A DNA stretch of 64,000 nucleotides from Anaerolineae bacterium (GTDB lineage: Bacteria; Chloroflexota; Anaerolineae; Aggregatilineales; Aggregatilineaceae), in contig JAFGNU010000039.1 of assembly GCA_016926875.1 (NCBI GenBank), positions 1 to 64,000 of the forward strand, in the 5' to 3' direction. A program made the position numbers and the translations under genes. The notes below the pieces were generated by a model. That model was not told where the DNA came from. It made no database searches and saw only the letters and a program-made list of their open reading frames with translations. Within the stretch, counting starts at the first letter, position 1; every line of letters begins with the position of its first letter. Shown here piece by piece: positions 54,800 through 63,025 of this stretch.

Positions 54800-56863
54800 T
54801 TATCCGTGCGCGCTCGCTTTGGATTTAACAGGGAGCATCCGGTACCAGTAAAAGTTGCGATTGTGATAGCAAAAGACAAGAAACTCGAACCAATCTTCCC
54901 AGGTGAGCCAGAGCGGCTGCATCCGCAGAATCCGGTAATGATTCGGCTTCTGTTCGAGCCGGACAGGATCACCGGTCATCGCAGCATGGTAAGTTTCCCA
55001 GACGTTGTAAGATTGTTCTATGGTCAGGTTCGACAGGTTAAAGGGCCTGATAAACAGGTGGCGGTTCAGTTCTATCGCCTCGTGCAAGAGCGCCGGGTCG
55101 AAGCCCACCGCGCGCGCCTGTAGACAGGCAGCCAGGGCGTGTTCCGCCTGCCGGTAAAACTCGTCCAGCTCCCATTCCATCGCCAGCTTGATCAGCACGT
55201 ACTGGTCGGCTGGCCACCAGATACCCAGCCACTCGCCGGACGGGAAATATTCCGGCCCACCCTGTTGAATCGCGCGCGCTTTGTCGAGAAACATCGCCTG
55301 GACGCTGGCCAGCAGCGGGTAGCGATCCGGGTCCGCCAGGGCAATGGCTTCTACCAACTCCCAGTAGCTGATCGCGTACAGTTGATGGAGCAGAACGAAA
55401 GGGATGCGCAGCACCCGGCCAAAGTGGAGCAGGTCGGTCATCCACAGAAACGCTTTTGCTTTCACCCAGTCCGTTTCCGGCATGGAGTCGGTCGCGATCA
55501 CCGTTTCCATGAACTCAGGTACGTCATCATCGACCGCACCGGTTACCGCGCTGTGCATGGCGATTGCCTGCTGGGAAACGGTGCGCATCCCAAACCGGGC
55601 CTGATAAGCCGGTTCGGCCATTTCGGCACAGGGAAGGATAGAGCAGTTGTAACAGGATATGCCGTGGTGCCCGCCCTGCTCGATCACCTGGGAGATACCG
55701 TCAGTAAACGAATCATACGTTTCGCCGGGCAGCGCCAGGATCATCTCAGTCAGCGTCTCTATTCCATCGCGCGCAAAACGCTGTTGGACCTCCTGGTACA
55801 ACTGGATAATCGACGTTTTCCGGTTCACATTCTTCAGCGTTTGGACATCCATCGACTGCACGGCGAGAATCACTGTGCCATTCAATCCCACCCTGTGTAA
55901 TGTATTGTGGATTTGATAGGTTCGCTCACGAAAGCAGCTATCGTTCTCGACAAAAAAGAACTTTGGATAACCCTGCTGCTCCTTTGCCTGGGCGATATAT
56001 TGGGCAATATCGAGGTCTCTTGGCCACAGCCCGTAGTTAGCATCACAGCAGTGGATGTATTCGATCTGGTGTTCGGCCATCCACTCGATTTCGCGGAATA
56101 ATCGCTCCTGGTCGAACTTGTGCACCCTGTTTGCGCGCGAGTCCCAGCTACAGAATGAGCAGGAAAACGGGCAGCCCCGGTTCGTTTCCCAGAGCGCCAT
56201 CCATTCGGTGTTCGGATTGGCCTGCATCAAGGGGTCAAACACGCCTGTCAGGTAAGGCGAAGGAATGGTGGACAGGTCCTGGATCGGGTAGGCAAGTGGG
56301 TGTTTGGCGAATGTTTCGTCTGGCCGTATGTAGCTGATCGATGGAATCCCGTCCCAGTTCCGGGTCTGGCAGTTCTCAAGAATCGACAGGAAGACCTGTT
56401 CGCCTTCGCCGTGACACACGATGTCAACCCAGGGATGCTGCCGCAAAAACGCCTCGGCCCGCATAGGCACCTGGGGGCCGCCAAAAACGATCAACGTGTC
56501 CGGCTGCCGTTCTTTGATCTGCCGGGCAATCGCCAGGGAAAGCCGGATATTCCAGACATACACGCTAAAGCCAACCACGTTCGCGCCGCCCAGGTGTGCG
56601 ACCGCCTGCTCAACGGGTATGCGCTTGTGAATCGGCAGCAAAAATGTGTAACGATCGGGGTCCGGTGCGTGCTGCTGCACATACGCTTGCAGCAAGCCGA
56701 CGGCGTAGGGCAGGGCTTCCCAGTGATCAGACTCGGCGTTTGCGTCGCTATCTGGCGGAGGTGCCATTGATCCCCAAAACAACCGGGTTTTGTCGGGCCG
56801 GGTCCGGGTCATATACATGCCGGTATTGATGTGCACCCAACCCACGTTTATTTTTCCAGGCAT
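54800..56863 (-). CDS. RiPP maturation B12-dependent radical SAM enzyme (large form)
   Basis: This 687-residue protein has an N-terminal B12-binding domain (about 80-190; NVVGFSVYVWNIRLSLAIARQI, IVFGGPQVP, IVCHGEGE), a radical SAM core with Cys231, Cys235 and Cys238 (NRGCPFSCSFCSWDS) and a long C-terminal region (about 480-687) without Cys clusters. It resembles the RiPP-maturation radical SAM proteins found beside NHLP and Nif11 precursors, several of which are C-methyltransferases. Its position as the first enzyme gene after the precursors suggests that it acts on them, for example methylating the core or an azole ring. The ATG follows GGAGGAG with a 12-bp gap. Confidence 0.88.
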   Translation of the reverse strand: MPGKINVGWVHINTGMYMTRTRPDKTRLFWGSMAPPPDSDANAESDHWEALPYAVGLLQAYVQQHAPDPDRYTFLLPIHKRIPVEQAVAHLGGANVVGFSVYVWNIRLSLAIARQIKERQPDTLIVFGGPQVPMRAEAFLRQHPWVDIVCHGEGEQVFLSILENCQTRNWDGIPSISYIRPDETFAKHPLAYPIQDLSTIPSPYLTGVFDPLMQANPNTEWMALWETNRGCPFSCSFCSWDSRANRVHKFDQERLFREIEWMAEHQIEYIHCCDANYGLWPRDLDIAQYIAQAKEQQGYPKFFFVENDSCFRERTYQIHNTLHRVGLNGTVILAVQSMDVQTLKNVNRKTSIIQLYQEVQQRFARDGIETLTEMILALPGETYDSFTDGISQVIEQGGHHGISCYNCSILPCAEMAEPAYQARFGMRTVSQQAIAMHSAVTGAVDDDVPEFMETVIATDSMPETDWVKAKAFLWMTDLLHFGRVLRIPFVLLHQLYAISYWELVEAIALADPDRYPLLASVQAMFLDKARAIQQGGPEYFPSGEWLGIWWPADQYVLIKLAMEWELDEFYRQAEHALAACLQARAVGFDPALLHEAIELNRHLFIRPFNLSNLTIEQSYNVWETYHAAMTGDPVRLEQKPNHYRILRMQPLWLTWEDWFEFLVFCYHNRNFYWYRMLPVKSKASAHG

Positions 56864-57180
56864 GGCCGCTATTTTCTCCTCCGATGGCGCAGATGACAGC
56901 CAGCGCCAGCCCGGCGCAGCTCATACAAAAGGGAGTCAGTGAATGCTATATCGGTGCGTGTTTGTGTTCCAATTCACTACAAACGGAAGAAGCACTTCAG
57001 GACGCCAGCCACCGGCCCACTGAAGTGCTTCCTGTCGCGCTTATTCTCGGTGAGTTAGGCAATTGATGTCTCCAATTACGCCAAATCTGGATTCGAACCG
57101 CTGTGTTACCGGGTCAAGATGGCGGGAGACTTCGAAATAACAGCGACGCCTGTCGAGGCTTTCGCCACGGTCCAGCATGT
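56864..57180 (-). promoter_or_regulatory. Intercistronic region between precursors and enzymes, with a long hairpin
   Basis: No gene is seen. GAAGCACTTCAG (56989-57000) and CTGAAGTGCTTC (57020-57031) form a perfect 12-bp stem with a 19-base loop. On the minus strand it is followed by TTCCGTTTG, a poor T run. It probably gives partial termination, or protects the 3' end of the precursor mRNA, so that precursors are made in excess of the enzymes. Confidence 0.6.
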
Positions 57181-57549
57181 TTAGCAGCAGCAGCAACTGC
57201 ACGGGCAACTACAGCAGGTGCAGCCGCCACCGGCTACCATTTCAAGCATTTCGTCTGATAACTCCACGTCAGAGCCTGGTTGAGCTTCTTCCGGTGCCTC
57301 AAGCGGGACATACAGATCAATTTGCCCTGCCTGTTTGCCTTCTTGCCAAAGACGAATTTGATCCTCAACGGTGCCGGTTTCTTGGATCTCGGTAATAATG
57401 TTGATCGCTGCGTTGCCAGGGTCCAGGCCAAACTCGCGTACGACCTGCTCCGGGTTGGACATCAAGCGCTGCTGGAATGCTTCAGACCCCGACCATGCTT
57501 TTTTCAGCAGCTCGGCGTATCCTTTTACAAACTCACCTGCTTCACCCAT
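57181..57549 (-). CDS. NHLP-leader azole peptide precursor 1
   Basis: The 122-residue precursor has a nitrile-hydratase-alpha-like leader of 109 residues (FVKGYAELLKKAWSGSEAFQ, NPEQVVREFGLDPG, ITEIQETGTVEDQ, IDLYVPLEAP, DVELSDEMLEMV) ending AGGG. The predicted core CTCCSCPCSCCCC has 9 Cys, 2 Ser, 1 Thr and 1 Pro in 13 residues, all but Pro cyclisable. Cleavage after the last Gly by the C39 transporter would release it. The core lies at 57184-57222. ATG 57549 follows GAGGAGA. Metal binding by the unmodified core (metallothionein-like) is an alternative, but the adjacent YcaO and SagB-like genes favour azole formation. Confidence 0.93.
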   Translation of the reverse strand: MGEAGEFVKGYAELLKKAWSGSEAFQQRLMSNPEQVVREFGLDPGNAAINIITEIQETGTVEDQIRLWQEGKQAGQIDLYVPLEAPEEAQPGSDVELSDEMLEMVAGGGCTCCSCPCSCCCC

Positions 57550-57673
57550 AGCATTCTCCTCTCATCCTGTGAGGCTCCCTCGAAGACCTGACCGCTACCT
57601 CGCGCGGTCTGGCAAATGAATCTTGTACAATCCAACCAGACAGACTGAGACCGTCTGCAACCGGATACAGAGG

Positions 57674-58054
57674 TTAGCAACAGCAGCAGCAGCAGGGCGT
57701 GCAGGTGCAACAGCCGGTGCAGGTGCAACCACCACCGGCGACCATCTCCAGGTCTTCGTCAGAAAGTTCCACGTCGTCCAGGGCGCCCTCTGGGACCGAC
57801 AGCGGCACGTAGAGATCAATAGAGCCTTTCTTTTTGCCCTCTTCCCACAAACGGGCCTGATCTTCCACAGTGCCTTCTTCTTGAATCTCAGTGATTACGT
57901 TGATCTGCGCGTCGCCAGGGTTTAGCCCAAACTCCCGAACAACTTTCTCCGGTTCGGATAGCAGCTCGTCCTGAAACTCCTCACCTTCAGTCCAGGTTGC
58001 CTTGAGGAGCGCGGCGTACGCTTTGACAAATGCACTAACTTCTTCTTGACCCAT
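57674..58054 (-). CDS. NHLP-leader azole peptide precursor 2
   Basis: The 126-residue precursor has a leader of 109 residues closely related to that of precursor 1 (shared PEKVVREFGLNPG-type segment, ITEIQE, GTVEDQ, IDLYVPL, DVELSDE, LEMVAGGG). The predicted core CTCTGCCTCTPCCCCCC has 11 Cys, 4 Thr, 1 Gly and 1 Pro; 15 of 17 residues could be cyclised, ending in six consecutive Cys. Full conversion would give an oligo-thiazole with methyloxazoles. The core lies at 57677-57727. ATG 58054 follows AGGAG. It is the first gene of the operon. Confidence 0.93.
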   Translation of the reverse strand: MGQEEVSAFVKAYAALLKATWTEGEEFQDELLSEPEKVVREFGLNPGDAQINVITEIQEEGTVEDQARLWEEGKKKGSIDLYVPLSVPEGALDDVELSDEDLEMVAGGGCTCTGCCTCTPCCCCCC

Positions 58055-58172
58055 TTTATGCTCCTATTTTTCTATCCTTTTTGCCAGTAGAGTTAACAGA
58101 ATACAGCACCAGATTGCAAATGAAATCGGGAGTTTAACAACATCGATAGCTCCACTGGCCACGGTTTTTAAC

Positions 58173-58202
58173 AGTGTACAGCAAATTTTGATTTAAAATC
58201 AA
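58173..58202 (-). promoter_or_regulatory. Candidate promoter with overlapping palindromic operator for the precursor operon
   Basis: On the minus strand TTGATT (58202-58197), an 18-bp spacer and TACACT (58178-58173) resemble a sigma-70 promoter. The -35 box lies inside the 15-bp palindrome TTGATTTTAAATCAA (58202-58188), which could bind a repressor or activator. No regulator gene lies in the cluster. Both assignments rest on pattern only. Confidence 0.4.
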
Positions 58203-58289
58203 GTCAGCAGGCAATAGTAGTGTTCATTTGAAGTTCGTATCACCGGATCAGAGGGCTACCGCGACGTCAGCCTGAGCGGTCCGGTATCC

Positions 58290-58338
58290 AACAAAAAACC
58301 GACACCTCAGCCGTGTGATCCTGTCATAGCCGAGGTGT
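58290..58338 (-). terminator. Rho-independent terminator of the second Dpp operon
   Basis: ACACCTC (58302-58308) pairs with GAGGTGT (58332-58338), extended by GC/GC across a mismatch; on the minus strand the stem is followed by CGGTTTTTTG. It lies about 70 bp after the last ATPase gene and insulates the precursor operon. Confidence 0.7.
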
Positions 58339-58408
58339 ATTGAATACGGCCTGTTAGAGCTTCTGGGCGCGAAGCCACGCTCCAGCCCTCTGGTCAAGTC
58401 AGGATACG

Positions 58409-59437
58409 TCATCCCTCCGGATCAGAATAAAGCCAGCAGGCGGTATAGTGGCCCTGGTCCGGCGGAACCTGGGACGCCTGGTCGAGCTGTTCCAGGGGGG
58501 GAGACTGTACGCGGCAAATATCCATCGCCTTTGGGCAGCGGGGATGGAACGCACAGCCCGGCGGGGGGTTGATGGAATTAGGGATTTCACCGTGCGGCAT
58601 GGGTTTGTCGCGTCGGTGACGCGGGTCTGGAACGGGCACAGCCGCCAGCAACGCCTCTGTATACGGGTGCTGCGGATTGGTATAGACCTGCGTTAACGGC
58701 CCCGACTCCACAATCCGCCCCAGGTACATGATTGCAATCGTGTCACAGATATATTTTGCCGTAGCCAGATCGTGCGTGATGAACAGGTAGGTGAGGTCAA
58801 AATCTTCTTTCAGTTGGATCATCAGATCAAGCAGCACCGCCCGGACCGAGGCATCGGTCATGGCGATAGGTTCGTCCGCCACGATGAACTTGGGCTGTAA
58901 TACCAGCGCCCGCGCAATCACCACGCGCTGCCGCTGCCCGCCGGAAATCTGGTGCGGGTAGCGATTGTAAAATGTGCCCGGCGGCGTGAGGCCCACCCGG
59001 TGCATTATGTCCATCACGCGCTCCCTGGTTTCGGCTCGCGAGCCGGTCAGGTTGTGGATGCGCAGCCCGTGCGCGATCCCTTCGCCAAGAGTCATGCGCG
59101 GGTTGAGTGAGGCAAACGGGTCCTGGAAAATCACCTGCATCTCACGCCGGTGCGAACGCATATCTTCTTTGCTCAGCATGGTGATGTCGTTGCCGTCAAA
59201 AAGCACCTGGCCCGATGTTGGCTCTAACAGGCGTACCGCCAGCCGCCCGGTGGTGGATTTACCCGATCCTGACTCACCGGCCAGACCATAGACTTTGCCA
59301 TGCGGCACCCCGAAGCTCACGCCATCGACAGCGCGCACATTGTCCGGTTCCCGGCCCATGAACGTATCGAATACAGACTGGCCGACAGGAAACCACTTCC
59401 GGACATCACGAAGTTCCAGTAAAACCTCGTCACTCAT
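58409..59437 (-). CDS. dppF: Dipeptide/oligopeptide ABC transporter ATP-binding protein (DppF-like), operon 2
   Basis: The 342-residue ATPase has Walker A GLAGESGSGKSTTGR, signature ISGGQRQRVVIARAL, Walker B KFIVADEPIAMTDASVR and the C-terminal PGCAFHPRC cluster. The D-loop region reads IAMTDASVR rather than the common SALDVSI, a minor deviation. The start overlaps the upstream stop codon as ATGA. It is the last gene of the operon. Confidence 0.92.
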   Translation of the reverse strand: MSDEVLLELRDVRKWFPVGQSVFDTFMGREPDNVRAVDGVSFGVPHGKVYGLAGESGSGKSTTGRLAVRLLEPTSGQVLFDGNDITMLSKEDMRSHRREMQVIFQDPFASLNPRMTLGEGIAHGLRIHNLTGSRAETRERVMDIMHRVGLTPPGTFYNRYPHQISGGQRQRVVIARALVLQPKFIVADEPIAMTDASVRAVLLDLMIQLKEDFDLTYLFITHDLATAKYICDTIAIMYLGRIVESGPLTQVYTNPQHPYTEALLAAVPVPDPRHRRDKPMPHGEIPNSINPPPGCAFHPRCPKAMDICRVQSPPLEQLDQASQVPPDQGHYTACWLYSDPEG

Positions 59438-60456
59438 TTATCTATCTGCTCCTCGTACAACCAGCATGCCGTGCTGTGCCCCGGTTTTAGCTCCATCCAG
59501 GAAGGCTCTGCCTGGCTGCACCGCGCCATCGCATGCGGGCAGCGAGGATGGAACCGGCAACCAGATGGCGGATTGATGAGATTGGGCGGTTGACCTGCCA
59601 TACGATATAACTCGCCACCATCGAGCTTGATATTGGGCACCGAGTTTAACAACCCTTGTGTGTAGGGATGCTGTGGGTCCAGAAAGAGGCTTTCCACATC
59701 CGCCACTTCGGCCAGTCTGCCCGCATACATCACCCCGACGCGGTCGCATAACTCGGCGACCACGCCGATGTTGTGGGTGATCAGCAGGATGGTCAGGTTA
59801 AAATCATCCTTCAACTCGCGCAGCAGATCCAGAAATTGCGCTTCTACTATCACGTCCAGCGAGGTTGTCGGCTCATCAGCGATAATCAAGTCCGCCTTGA
59901 GTGCCAGTGCCAGCCCAATCATCACGCGCTGGCGCATACCACCGCTGAGCTGGTGCGGATAATCTCTTAACCGGCGTTTGCCGATGCCCAGGCGCTCAAT
60001 CAGCCGTTCTGCCATTTCATTGGCTTCGGCAACCGACATAGCCGTTTTATGCACGCGGATGGCCTCGATGATGTGCCTGTCGATGCGCTGGACGGGGTTC
60101 AGCGAGGTCATAGGGTCTTGAAAAATCATGCTGATGCGGCTGCCCCGAATCTCGCGCATGGTCCTTTCCGGCACGGCCATCAGGTCGGCACCGTTGAAGT
60201 GAAGCTCACCCGTATCAATGCGACCGGGCGGTGGGATCATACGCATGATGGCCTTACCCAGCGTGGATTTTCCACAGCCCGACTCACCTACAAGGCCCAG
60301 CACTTCACCGCGATATAGATCGAGATTCACGTTGTCAACAGCGCCGAGCATACCGCGCCGCGTGGTGTAGTTCACGCTCAAGTTACGAATACGCAGCAGC
60401 AGCTCTTTGTTGGCCGTGCTGTGGGTTTCGGCTGCCGTGTCCGACTGCGCTATCAT
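59434..60456 (-). CDS. dppD: Dipeptide/oligopeptide ABC transporter ATP-binding protein (DppD-like), operon 2
   Basis: The 340-residue ATPase has Walker [18 protein letters not shown], signature [16 protein letters not shown], Walker [14 protein letters not shown] and the C-terminal [17 protein letters not shown] cluster of Opp/Dpp ATPases. It lies 195 bp after the DppC-like permease gene, a gap that contains a hairpin, and is coupled to the next ATPase by a 4-bp overlap. Confidence 0.92.
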   Translation of the reverse strand: MIAQSDTAAETHSTANKELLLRIRNLSVNYTTRRGMLGAVDNVNLDLYRGEVLGLVGESGCGKSTLGKAIMRMIPPPGRIDTGELHFNGADLMAVPERTMREIRGSRISMIFQDPMTSLNPVQRIDRHIIEAIRVHKTAMSVAEANEMAERLIERLGIGKRRLRDYPHQLSGGMRQRVMIGLALALKADLIIADEPTTSLDVIVEAQFLDLLRELKDDFNLTILLITHNIGVVAELCDRVGVMYAGRLAEVADVESLFLDPQHPYTQGLLNSVPNIKLDGGELYRMAGQPPNLINPPSGCRFHPRCPHAMARCSQAEPSWMELKPGHSTACWLYEEQIDK

Positions 60457-60582
60457 AGCCGCTCCTTCATTACGCTTCCGGCTTCATGTTCAACAATTCC
60501 TGATAAACGTTGCTTCCCGTTGTGATAGGTTTCAAGTGTATGGCTGCTCGCTGCGGCACAGTACACTCACCTCGACCAGTGG

Positions 60583-60628
60583 GGAAAACGCGCCAACGTT
60601 TGATGACCAGCACAGCGTTGGGTTTTCC
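60583..60628 (-). other. Intercistronic stem-loop between permease and ATPase genes
   Basis: GGAAAAC and CCAACG (60583-60598, separated by GCG) pair with CGTTGG and GTTTTCC (60616-60628), giving a 13-bp stem with a 3-base bulge. There is no T run after it on the minus strand, so it is more likely an mRNA stabiliser or processing site than a terminator. Confidence 0.5.
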
Positions 60629-60650
60629 GGGTTCCTGGCCTGCGCGGCAG

Positions 60651-61904
60651 TTAACGATTCAGGCGCGGGTTAAGGATTTCGGATAGGCTTTCACCTAGCA
60701 TACTGAAACTAAGCACCAGCGTTGCGACCATCAGCCCGGGCATCGTGATCAACCACCAGGACGTCAGCAGCCGGTCCTGCCCACGCGCAAGGTCAATGCC
60801 CCAGTCCACCGTATCCGGCGGCAAACCTAGGCCGAGAAAGCTCAACCCGGCTTCGGTCAAGATGGAATCGGCCACATTGACCGAGAAAATCACGACAATC
60901 GACGGTATAACATTCGGATAGACGTAGTAGCGTAACACAGACCAGCGGTTCGCTCCCAGACTGTAGGCTGCCTCTACATACAACTGTTCTTTGACCGTTA
61001 GTGTCTGCCCGCGCACGATGCGGAAATAGGTCGGTATGTACAGCACCGCGATAGAGACGATGATGTTAATCATACCCGGCCCTAACATGGCGGAAATCGC
61101 AATCGCCAGTATCAGCCCTGGGAAAGAATAAATGCTATCCATCACCAGCGTCAGCAGGCGATCCAGCGGCCCGCCGATGAACCCGGAGATCAACCCCAGC
61201 GGCACCCCTAACACAACCGACACGATAGCCGAAACCAGCCCAACAAACAAAGCGATGCGCGTGCCCCATATCAGGCGGCTGAGCACATCATGACCAAGCT
61301 GGTTCGTGCCCAGCAAGAAGCTCACTTTTTCCTGGCCGGGCAGCGTTTCGACAATGATCAGGGAGGGGTAATCGCCAAGCTTGGCTTGCAGCGCTTCATC
61401 CTCTTCGACAACAGCCTGTATCTCGCCATTATCGAGCGCGGTTAATGCGTCTTCCAACGTATCAAAGCGGACACGGCGCGGCGTATAGCTGACGTCCAGC
61501 CCTGCGGCTTGATCGGCTTCCGTAATCAGATCGGTGGCATCCTGGATCGCCAGGTAGGAATCGCCCCCGCGCAAAATACCGATACGATCCTGCGGCTGGC
61601 CCAGATCACGCAGTGATCGCGCGCTGTTATCTGCACGCACCACAAGCACCTGCGTCCTGGTAGACTCGCCCGGCGCAAGCAGGGTAGGGCCAGCCTCTTC
61701 AAGCGGGTCATACGGAGCCACAAGCGACGGAAAGAGCGCCATAAAAATGAATATGAGCAGTATAATCAAGCTGATAGCGATCAGCCACCAATCTATGCCA
61801 TACCACCTGCGCGCGCGTAAAAGCTGGCGGACAACGCCAACGTGGTCCAGCTCGTCTTTCCATTGAGATGAAGATTGTGTGTTGTGGTCCTCTGTTGTGG
61901 TCAC
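60651..61904 (-). CDS. dppC: DppC-like permease with an inserted SBP3-like lobe
   Basis: This 417-residue permease is about 100 residues longer than usual. TM1 is at about 41-62, followed by APYDPLEEAGP. Residues about 85-190 form an extra domain (DRIGILRGGDSYLAI, VRFDTLEDALTALDNGEIQAVVEEDEAL, YPSLIIVE) that reads like the second lobe of a family 3 solute-binding protein. The normal permease then resumes at FLLGTNQLGHDVLSRLIWGTRIALFVGL, with the loop EAAYSLGANRWSVLRYYVYPN. The extra domain should lie outside the membrane, close to where the binding protein docks. In the first operon a propeller occupies the same loop. The gene starts 3 bp after dppB. Confidence 0.88.
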   Translation of the reverse strand: MTTTEDHNTQSSSQWKDELDHVGVVRQLLRARRWYGIDWWLIAISLIILLIFIFMALFPSLVAPYDPLEEAGPTLLAPGESTRTQVLVVRADNSARSLRDLGQPQDRIGILRGGDSYLAIQDATDLITEADQAAGLDVSYTPRRVRFDTLEDALTALDNGEIQAVVEEDEALQAKLGDYPSLIIVETLPGQEKVSFLLGTNQLGHDVLSRLIWGTRIALFVGLVSAIVSVVLGVPLGLISGFIGGPLDRLLTLVMDSIYSFPGLILAIAISAMLGPGMINIIVSIAVLYIPTYFRIVRGQTLTVKEQLYVEAAYSLGANRWSVLRYYVYPNVIPSIVVIFSVNVADSILTEAGLSFLGLGLPPDTVDWGIDLARGQDRLLTSWWLITMPGLMVATLVLSFSMLGESLSEILNPRLNR

Positions 61905-61907
61905 AGT

Positions 61908-62924
61908 CTAATACCTGATTCGTGGGTCGATAAACGCATACATAATATCCATGATCAGGCTGATGGCGGCGACCAGCATGGCGAAGATGGTGACCGTTGC
62001 CTGAACAACAGGGTAATTGCGATTGTTGATACCTTCAATAAGGTAGCGGCCAATCCCCGGCCAGGAAAAAACCGTTTCGGTCAGGACAGCACCGGCCAGC
62101 AGAATAGCAAATTGTAGTCCAATCAGGGTCAGGATGGGGATGAAGGTATTGTGCAAGGCATGTCGATAAATCAGGCGGCGCTCCGGCAGCCCGCGCGCCC
62201 GGCCCGCGGTAATAAAATCGGCGTTTAGAATTTCGATCATGTTGACGCGGGTCAGGCGGATATAGACTCCCGTCAGGGCCGTGCCCAGGGTGACAGTCGG
62301 TAAGAAAAGATGCAAAAGCACATCGCCCAGGGCATTCCAGTTCCCGGTGATGATGGCATCGATGATATAGAAGTTGGTGTGCCGGGTTAGATCGACTTCC
62401 GGTCCAATCCGATGCGATAGGGGAAACCAGCCCAGCCAGCCGGAAAAAATGACCTGCATCATCAAGCCGAGCCAGAAGATAGGGATCGAATAAATCACCA
62501 CGCTGGCTAGTCGTAAGCTGTAATCCGCCGGTTGTTTACGGTGACCAGCAGCAAACGCCCCGCTGACAACGCCAAAAACAGCCGCCAGCAGCATCGCTGG
62601 AACGGCCAATTCCACTGTAGCGGGAAATTTTTCTGCCAGTTCGTCCCGGATCGGACGCCGCCCTCCCACAATAGAGTCGCCAAAATCGAGGGTTGCGATT
62701 TGTTCCAGGTAATCAACATACTGCGTGACCAGCGGGCGATTCAACCCCAGCGCTTCCCGGATTTCCTCGCGCTCTTCCTCGCTGACCCGTGGGCCTACGG
62801 CTGAGAGGATAGGATCGCCCGGCAATACGCGTATCACGAAAAAGACGATGGTGGACAGGATCAGAACCATCGGGATCGTGAGTAGGATACGCAAAATGAT
62901 AAAGTTTCGAAAAGACCTGGTCAT
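61908..62924 (-). CDS. dppB: DppB-like peptide ABC transporter permease, operon 2
   Basis: The 338-residue permease begins ILRILLTIPMVLILSTIVFFVIRVLPGDP and has six helices and the ATPase-contact loop TAGRARGLPERRLIYRHALHNTFIPILT. It forms the channel with the adjacent DppC-like permease. Start ATG 62924; no strong ribosome site is obvious. Confidence 0.92.
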   Translation of the reverse strand: MTRSFRNFIILRILLTIPMVLILSTIVFFVIRVLPGDPILSAVGPRVSEEEREEIREALGLNRPLVTQYVDYLEQIATLDFGDSIVGGRRPIRDELAEKFPATVELAVPAMLLAAVFGVVSGAFAAGHRKQPADYSLRLASVVIYSIPIFWLGLMMQVIFSGWLGWFPLSHRIGPEVDLTRHTNFYIIDAIITGNWNALGDVLLHLFLPTVTLGTALTGVYIRLTRVNMIEILNADFITAGRARGLPERRLIYRHALHNTFIPILTLIGLQFAILLAGAVLTETVFSWPGIGRYLIEGINNRNYPVVQATVTIFAMLVAAISLIMDIMYAFIDPRIRY

Positions 62925-62973
62925 CAGGAATAACTATCCTAACTAGGGTTATCCCGGTTGGTAATGAGAACAA

Positions 62974-63002
62974 AGGGGAGTGGAGCCTGGGGCCCCACTC
63001 CC
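62974..63002 (-). terminator. Intercistronic hairpin after the second binding protein gene
   Basis: GGGAGTGG/CCACTCCC with an 11-base loop, followed on the minus strand by CTTTGTTCTC. As in the first operon, a hairpin directly follows the binding protein gene and may allow it to be expressed more strongly than the permeases. Confidence 0.55.
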
Positions 63003-63025
63003 ACTGCTAGACACGACTGCCGGTT

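Larger units (their letters stand above)
58055..58408. promoter_or_regulatory. Intergenic region upstream of the azole peptide operon
   Basis: No gene is seen in these roughly 350 bases. The right part holds the terminator of the second Dpp operon (58290-58338); the left part holds the candidate promoter and palindrome at 58173-58202 and a leader of about 110 nt before precursor 2. The left part is clearly more AT-rich than the genes. Confidence 0.55.

Noticed and set aside
57181-57727. CAG/GCA-rich runs that look like microsatellites
   Set aside because: They are explained by consecutive Cys codons (TGC/TGT) at the ends of two precursor genes with conserved leaders.
57181-58054. Reading the two small genes as metallothioneins or nitrile hydratase subunits
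   Set aside because: The leader resembles a nitrile hydratase alpha subunit, but the metal-site region is lacking and the AGGG cleavage motif plus neighbouring YcaO, SagB-like and C39 genes point to peptide precursors.
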